Shown here piece after piece: positions 59,655-64,000 of a DNA stretch of 64,000 nucleotides. This DNA comes from Eutrigla gurnardus (taxonomy: Eukaryota > Chordata > Actinopteri > Perciformes > Triglidae). Position 1 is the stretch's first letter. Each line of letters opens with the position of its first letter. The notes under the pieces were generated by a model that had not been told where the DNA came from, searched no databases, and saw only the letters and a list, made by a program, of their open reading frames with translations. The stretch lies in the NCBI GenBank assembly GCA_963514095.1, contig OY741280.1:16763663-16827662 (forward strand), in the 5' to 3' direction. A program made the position numbers and the translations under genes.

Positions 59655-61269
59655 CTCTAATGGGAATGATTCATGGTAGCTAAATGACACTTGAAACCAG
59701 GGTTCAGAGGAGGCGGTGTAATCTGAATAGAGTCGTTCTCTTGAAAAGCACTTGCGTGTCGTTAAATGCATCGCGGATTGTTCACATCGTTAAGTATTTC
59801 TCTAGATTGCGGTGTATCAGACTGTTTCGGAGCTGTGTGGTCTCTCTGCCTGGCAGAGACGACGGCTGGGAGTCATCCCAGCAAGCTTCACCTCACTCCC
59901 TTCCTTCATCCTTCCTTGTGTACACTTCTAACATTTCCAGCCCAGAAAAAAAAAATCCCCTCTTCAATCACATTCTGGTCTCTCTCCTTCACAAAGCCTG
60001 CAGGTTTGAGGTAAGAGATGAGAAAAAAAAACCTTCGCCAGCTGTGAAACGCCAAAAGCTGGACTCGGCTACATTGTTATGTAGAGTACACCTTTTTTTC
60101 ATGAATGAAACAGTGGGGAGGAAGAGGAAAAAAAGAAAATGTTCTGTCCAAAGAGATCATTCGTGTTCTTTGATATAAAGCTGGGATGGTATATAAAGAA
60201 TGTCTGTGACTTTTTGGTACCTGGAGTTGAAGGTTTTTGGAAGAAATATCCCCCCGTTGTGAAAGTTAAAGTTAAAATAAAGATCAAGCGAGATGACTTC
60301 AATTGATGTCTTACTTTTAGTGCTGCCCCAGTTGGTGACTCTCATGTTTGTGCCATTACATTCGAGAGCTAAGCATTACATTTTCAGGAAAAATAAATTC
60401 TCAGCGAGCTTTGAAAAACCCACAAGGTCGACTGACAGCACTTACCGCCGTTTTGAAGGTATTTCAAGAGTCCTCAAAGACTCTTCTAACCATCTGGATG
60501 AAAAAAGATTCTGTCTGTGGTGCAATAAAAACAGTTTTTTAACCAGTTTCCTAAGTAAGACCTCTTTCTCCTGTTTCAAGTAGAGATGGTGGCAGGAAAT
60601 GACGTCAGCTTGTGTCCATGTACTACATGACCCAGAGTAAAACACATAGTATGATTAGAATGATAATTCTTAAATAAATATGAATAGGAATATAATACTA
60701 TACATATATAATAGTAATAGTATATATTTATATATTTATTTAAAAGATAACAAGGAAAGCACAGTCGCTATATTATTTATTTATTTATTTATGTGTTTTT
60801 GTTCACTTGTTCTTGCTTTAATTAGTTTAGGTGAAGCCAAAAATCCTGTTTCTCAACCTCATGATTTTTCTTTTTACCAGTTGGTCATAATTGATGAGGT
60901 AGTTTTGGCGGATTAGTCATAGAAAAAAACAAAACAAGTTAAAAAGAACTCGGGGCATATTATTTCCATGGCCTCGCAGAAGTTCAATCAATATCTGTGA
61001 ACATGAACTTCTCTCTCGAAGCCAGAAACCAGAGAAGAAACACGTCATCAAGAAGGTCCGGAGCTGCTCCATAGACGATGGATGGGACTGATTTTGTCTT
61101 TTTTATATACCCAGATCAGCTATATTCTATTGAAGTGTTGTGAAAGAGAAAATTCAATTCAATGTCCACAGAGAAGCTCCAAACGTTATATACTGGATCT
61201 AGTTTTTGGATTTGGGAGAGAGATGTTCATGTTAATTTTTGGATTCCCCTTTATCACAGCAGCAGTCTG
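59655..61269. other. Upstream AT-rich segment, no gene seen
   Basis: AT-rich with TATATTTATATATTTATTT-type runs near 60720-60800. Frames of up to 164 codons (59684-60178) have no recognised domain. No exon of a neighbouring gene is identified. Confidence 0.45.
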
Positions 61270-61357
61270 GGGCCCTTTTACTGCATGTCATCCCCTTTCT
61301 CTCCCATGCCTCCCCTGTTTATCTCACTATCAAATAACAAATAAAATAAAAAAGGTT
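61270..61357 (+). mobile_element. SINE 3'-tail fragment
   Basis: GGGGCCCTTTTACTGCATGTC, then CTTTCTCTCCCATGCC, CCTGTTTATCTCACTATCAAATAA and an A-rich tail of AATAAAATAAAAAA type. This is the 3' part of the tRNA-derived fish SINE type seen at 58.4 kb, as I recall it, and it lacks the tRNA-like head. Confidence 0.5.
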
Positions 61358-63055
61358 TAGACATCAATTTGTATATTTGACAAATGGACGAATGGGACTC
61401 CAACTTCTAAACTCTATGTTGAGCTGGAACCAGAACAATAACTGAATAAATGAACAAACAAATAGACCTGGATTACCTGTGGACTTCTCCTTCACTCCCC
61501 CTCAGTGACGGCAGGCAGCCACGATAAAGACTTGCAAATTCAGGCCCCCGGTAAACAAATACCCACGGCTGGAAGGTAACCTGTGGGTTCAGGGAGTTTC
61601 ATGCGAGAGGAAGACAAAACAGCCTTTGAGAGTCTTCAGGCTGCTGCTGATCAGTCGCTGATAAACTCCCCTCCGGATGATGTAACAAGCTGGGCTCCTG
61701 CGAACACAAAGGGCATGTGTGTGCGTGCATGTGTGTATCGAGGCCTCAAATATACTGTATCTCATGGGCGCCGTGTGCTTTCGGGTCCACGCACCTGGCT
61801 TGGTCGTGCACTGGAGACTGTAGTTTGTTGTGTGTGAGTAACGAGTCGCGAATCCAATTCAGCGTTTAAAGGCTTGTGAAGTTCCTCCTAAAACCTGAGA
61901 ATAGAGTGCCTCTGATGGAGTGTGTAGTCTCGCCTGCGTGGTCTCACAGGGAGTGCGCTCTCCCTTTCCGACGAGTTTTTTTTATTAGAAAAGATTCAGA
62001 AAACAACACAAAAGGGGCTTTCAAGTATTCATCTTTCCCCTTTTGTCACCTGTGCTGCTGTTCTCCGGCGTTTCTTCAAAGAGGTTAAAGGTGGAGACGG
62101 ACAGATATGAACACATTCTCATGGTCGAGTCGCTGTCCGGGCCTCAACCTGAGGCAATGAATTAATTCCATATGGCTCTTCTCATAGCTGACAACAGCTT
62201 AAGTGTGCGGCGCCAAACAGGCCAGGAGAAGTTTCGCTAAAAGAGCATTGTGACGGAATCGTAGCCGTGGCAAGTGAGTGGGAGCCAATCTGGACTTTAG
62301 TGCTCCCAGACTGCCAGCGTTGTTGCTTCAGGCTACTGAATGCTAAATGGTGTAGCCTTGGCTATCCTTTCAAAGTGCTGCTCACTCCGTGTGTGGGATG
62401 TCTAGCGATCTGCCCCCGTTTCTTTATTTATTTAAAGTGACCTTTCCCGACTCCCGAGCCGAGATTGCTTTGGGCAAACTGAGCTGGGTTTAAATGTTCG
62501 GGGGGGGTGTGGGAGGGGAGGCCATCGTTTGTTGCCAGGGCTCTGTGAGCGAACTCTCGCTGAGAAACTCGACAATTTGAACCCCCGGAATTCTACTGGG
62601 AAGTCCCGGCTGGCAGGCGGCGGCAAGCGAAGCGTTTCAGGTTAGATGTGGTGATAGGTTTTTGTCCTCATTAAAAACAGAAATCCCTGCCACTGCCGGC
62701 TCATTTGTATTCCGCCGCAATTCACTCGAGGTGGAATTTTTGATTTGGGGGGGGGGGGGGGGGGGTTGGATGGTGTAAGGCCACTGAAGCCAGGAGGGAG
62801 AAAAGAATGCATTCTTGTAATTTCATTTTACGCAAAAAAAAGCCCTGAAAGATCATCTTTACATATCCCTGCTCCTTTTTCCAACTTTGTGATTTAAAAA
62901 AGGCCAAACCTCCATCATGGCTGCACAGAGGTGAGAAAGCACTGCTGGTGGTGAGAAGGGGGCGTGTACAGTACGTCACGTGAAACGCCAATTATCAAGC
63001 ACACTCGCCGCCAAATGTGCCAATCACGTGAGGCGTGCGGCTTCCCGCTTCGGGG
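61358..63055. other. Upstream segment, no gene seen
   Basis: Mixed composition, with G-rich runs at 62500-62508 and 62747-62765. No coding feature is identified. Confidence 0.45.
62747..62765. repeat. G19 homopolymer
   Basis: Nineteen consecutive G after a T-rich stretch; the longest G run in the window. Confidence 0.95.
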
Positions 63056-63059
63056 AGCT

Positions 63060-63500
63060 GAAACATAATGAGTGTCGGTATCATTAAATCTACCGCGCTG
63101 ATATTAAATCAGCATCAATCAAAGGAGCTCATGCTGATATCATTGCTTCAGAAAGTGCTGACGCTGCCGTGGGACCTGTCGGCTACAATGCGATCGGATT
63201 TTTGCATCCATTCAGATGGATTCTCTAATTCCCTCAGGGACTATACTGCACGGTAATCCACTTAATTTACAATTACCCATGCAAGCCACACTCATATGGA
63301 ATGATAAATGGAGTGAAGTAATCCCGCTGATGGAGCTGGTGAGTGTGGAAAGCAGACCATATACACTATACGCGGTCTGCTTTCCATCCTTCCCTCATTT
63401 GTCTCCGTATATACAAACACCAACTCCTCTCTGTTTGGAAGCGCACGTTTATGAATACTGTATATGTGCTGCACATACTGTACACAGTGTACGGACCTCC
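63060..63500. promoter_or_regulatory. Candidate regulatory segment with clustered inverted repeats
   Basis: The left half has ATCATTAAATC, GCTGATATTAAATCAGC and GCTGATATCATTG in non-repetitive AT-rich sequence. The right half holds three inverted repeats: GGAAAGCAGACC (63347-63358) with its exact complement at 63374-63385; TATGTGC-T-GCACATA (63463-63477); GTACAC-A-GTGTAC (63480-63492). It lies 6-7 kb upstream of ext1 exon 1. Regulatory function is inferred only. Confidence 0.35.
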
Positions 63501-63664
63501 TCCCGGCCCTTTGAGGAGACGCAGGGGTGAAGCCTGGCTGTGCGGGGTGAATGTTAATGGGTGAGCCCCCCTGTCAAAGATCAGAGCTCCGCTTGCTCTC
63601 CTCGGCCCTTTGAACTCTAACCCACTTTGCACTGGAGGCTACCGACCTCGGTCCAACCACATTG

Positions 63665-63765
63665 TAGACTTTATTATAAGAAGTGGACGTAGCCACCTAT
63701 TGGTGTGGATTGCTGTTGTGAAGGGCAGTGTCAAGAGGGAGGGGCTACGTACAAACAAATGGCAA
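63665..63765 (+). mobile_element. Dispersed teleost repeat, family A, 5'-end fragment
   Basis: TAGACTTTATTATAAGAAGTGGACGTAG and the GGTGTGGATTGC that follows match the 5' end of the family A element (compare the reverse complement at 27515-27545). The sequence diverges after about 63765. Confidence 0.5.
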
Positions 63766-64000
63766 ATAAGACATTTTTAGGTGGCCAAAACAGTCACGAT
63801 CAACTTTGATGACATAAAACACACTGTGAAAGGGTTAAAGTTGTCATATGGAGAACAGGGACTAGTGGATCTGTGATACTATGCTTCTGGTTTTTGTTCT
63901 TGAAGAAACAAAACATCAATCAGAACCCATTGGACTTTATAACAATGCTAAAAACAAAAAAAAATCCAGCCTCAGAACAGTCTCATCAGTATACCACATG
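63766..64000. other. Right-edge AT-rich sequence, no gene seen
   Basis: This may be a decayed continuation of the repeat to its left. It holds no coding feature. Confidence 0.4.

Noticed and set aside
57611..64000. Exons of the upstream neighbour (SAMD12 in human)
   Set aside because: No frame shows a SAM domain or other recognisable sequence; synteny alone is not evidence.

Overview
The window looks like euchromatic DNA of a ray-finned fish, most likely a percomorph teleost. It carries very many long (CA)n/(GT)n arrays, short decayed repeats of kinds common in teleost genomes, AT-rich intronic sequence, and one vertebrate protein-coding exon. Nothing in it is bacterial, viral or plasmid-like, and I found no operon, CRISPR array, rRNA or functional tRNA.

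The only coding feature I can defend is on the minus strand at 55610-56553. It is the first coding exon of EXT1 (exostosin-1), the heparan-sulfate co-polymerase subunit. The exon runs from the initiator Met, through the single Golgi signal-anchor and the stem, into the GT47 exostosin domain. It ends at a canonical GTAAGT splice donor inside a Lys codon (phase 2), as I recall for human EXT1. Upstream of it (rightward) a CpG-rich block of about 1 kb holds the 5' UTR and promoter, with an inverted CCAAT box and a GC box near 57.55-57.58 kb.

Because the gene reads leftward, 1-55609 is most simply the 5' part of intron 1, which is very long in vertebrate EXT1. I saw no exon 2 there. The intron is a mixture of microsatellites (about 30 dinucleotide arrays, with a dense cluster at 23.4-25.0 kb and a 130-bp array at 30.9 kb), copies of one dispersed mobile-element family (2.6, 12.5, 27.0-27.5 and 42.4 kb), CpG-dense patches, and short AT-rich islands packed with TAAT/ATTA motifs that resemble conserved noncoding enhancers (8.2, 34.0, 46.6, 51.2 kb).

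The right flank (57.6-64 kb) is intergenic or far-upstream sequence. It has an AT microsatellite, a tRNA-Glu-like SINE fragment (58.4 kb), a composite MITE-like element (59.3-59.65 kb), a SINE 3' tail (61.3 kb), a palindrome-rich AT segment (63.06-63.5 kb) and another repeat fragment at the edge. In human the gene on this side is SAMD12; I saw no exon of it.

I found no convincing new biological system. The observations most worth a second look are structured noncoding DNA: a 17-bp homeodomain-type motif duplicated at a 21-bp period (46.66 kb), a perfect 22-bp palindrome (3.58 kb), an inverted repeat enclosing a GT/GC Z-DNA-prone loop (23.52 kb), a run of three inverted repeats (63.35-63.49 kb) and an exon-like segment with both splice signals (35.83-35.97 kb).
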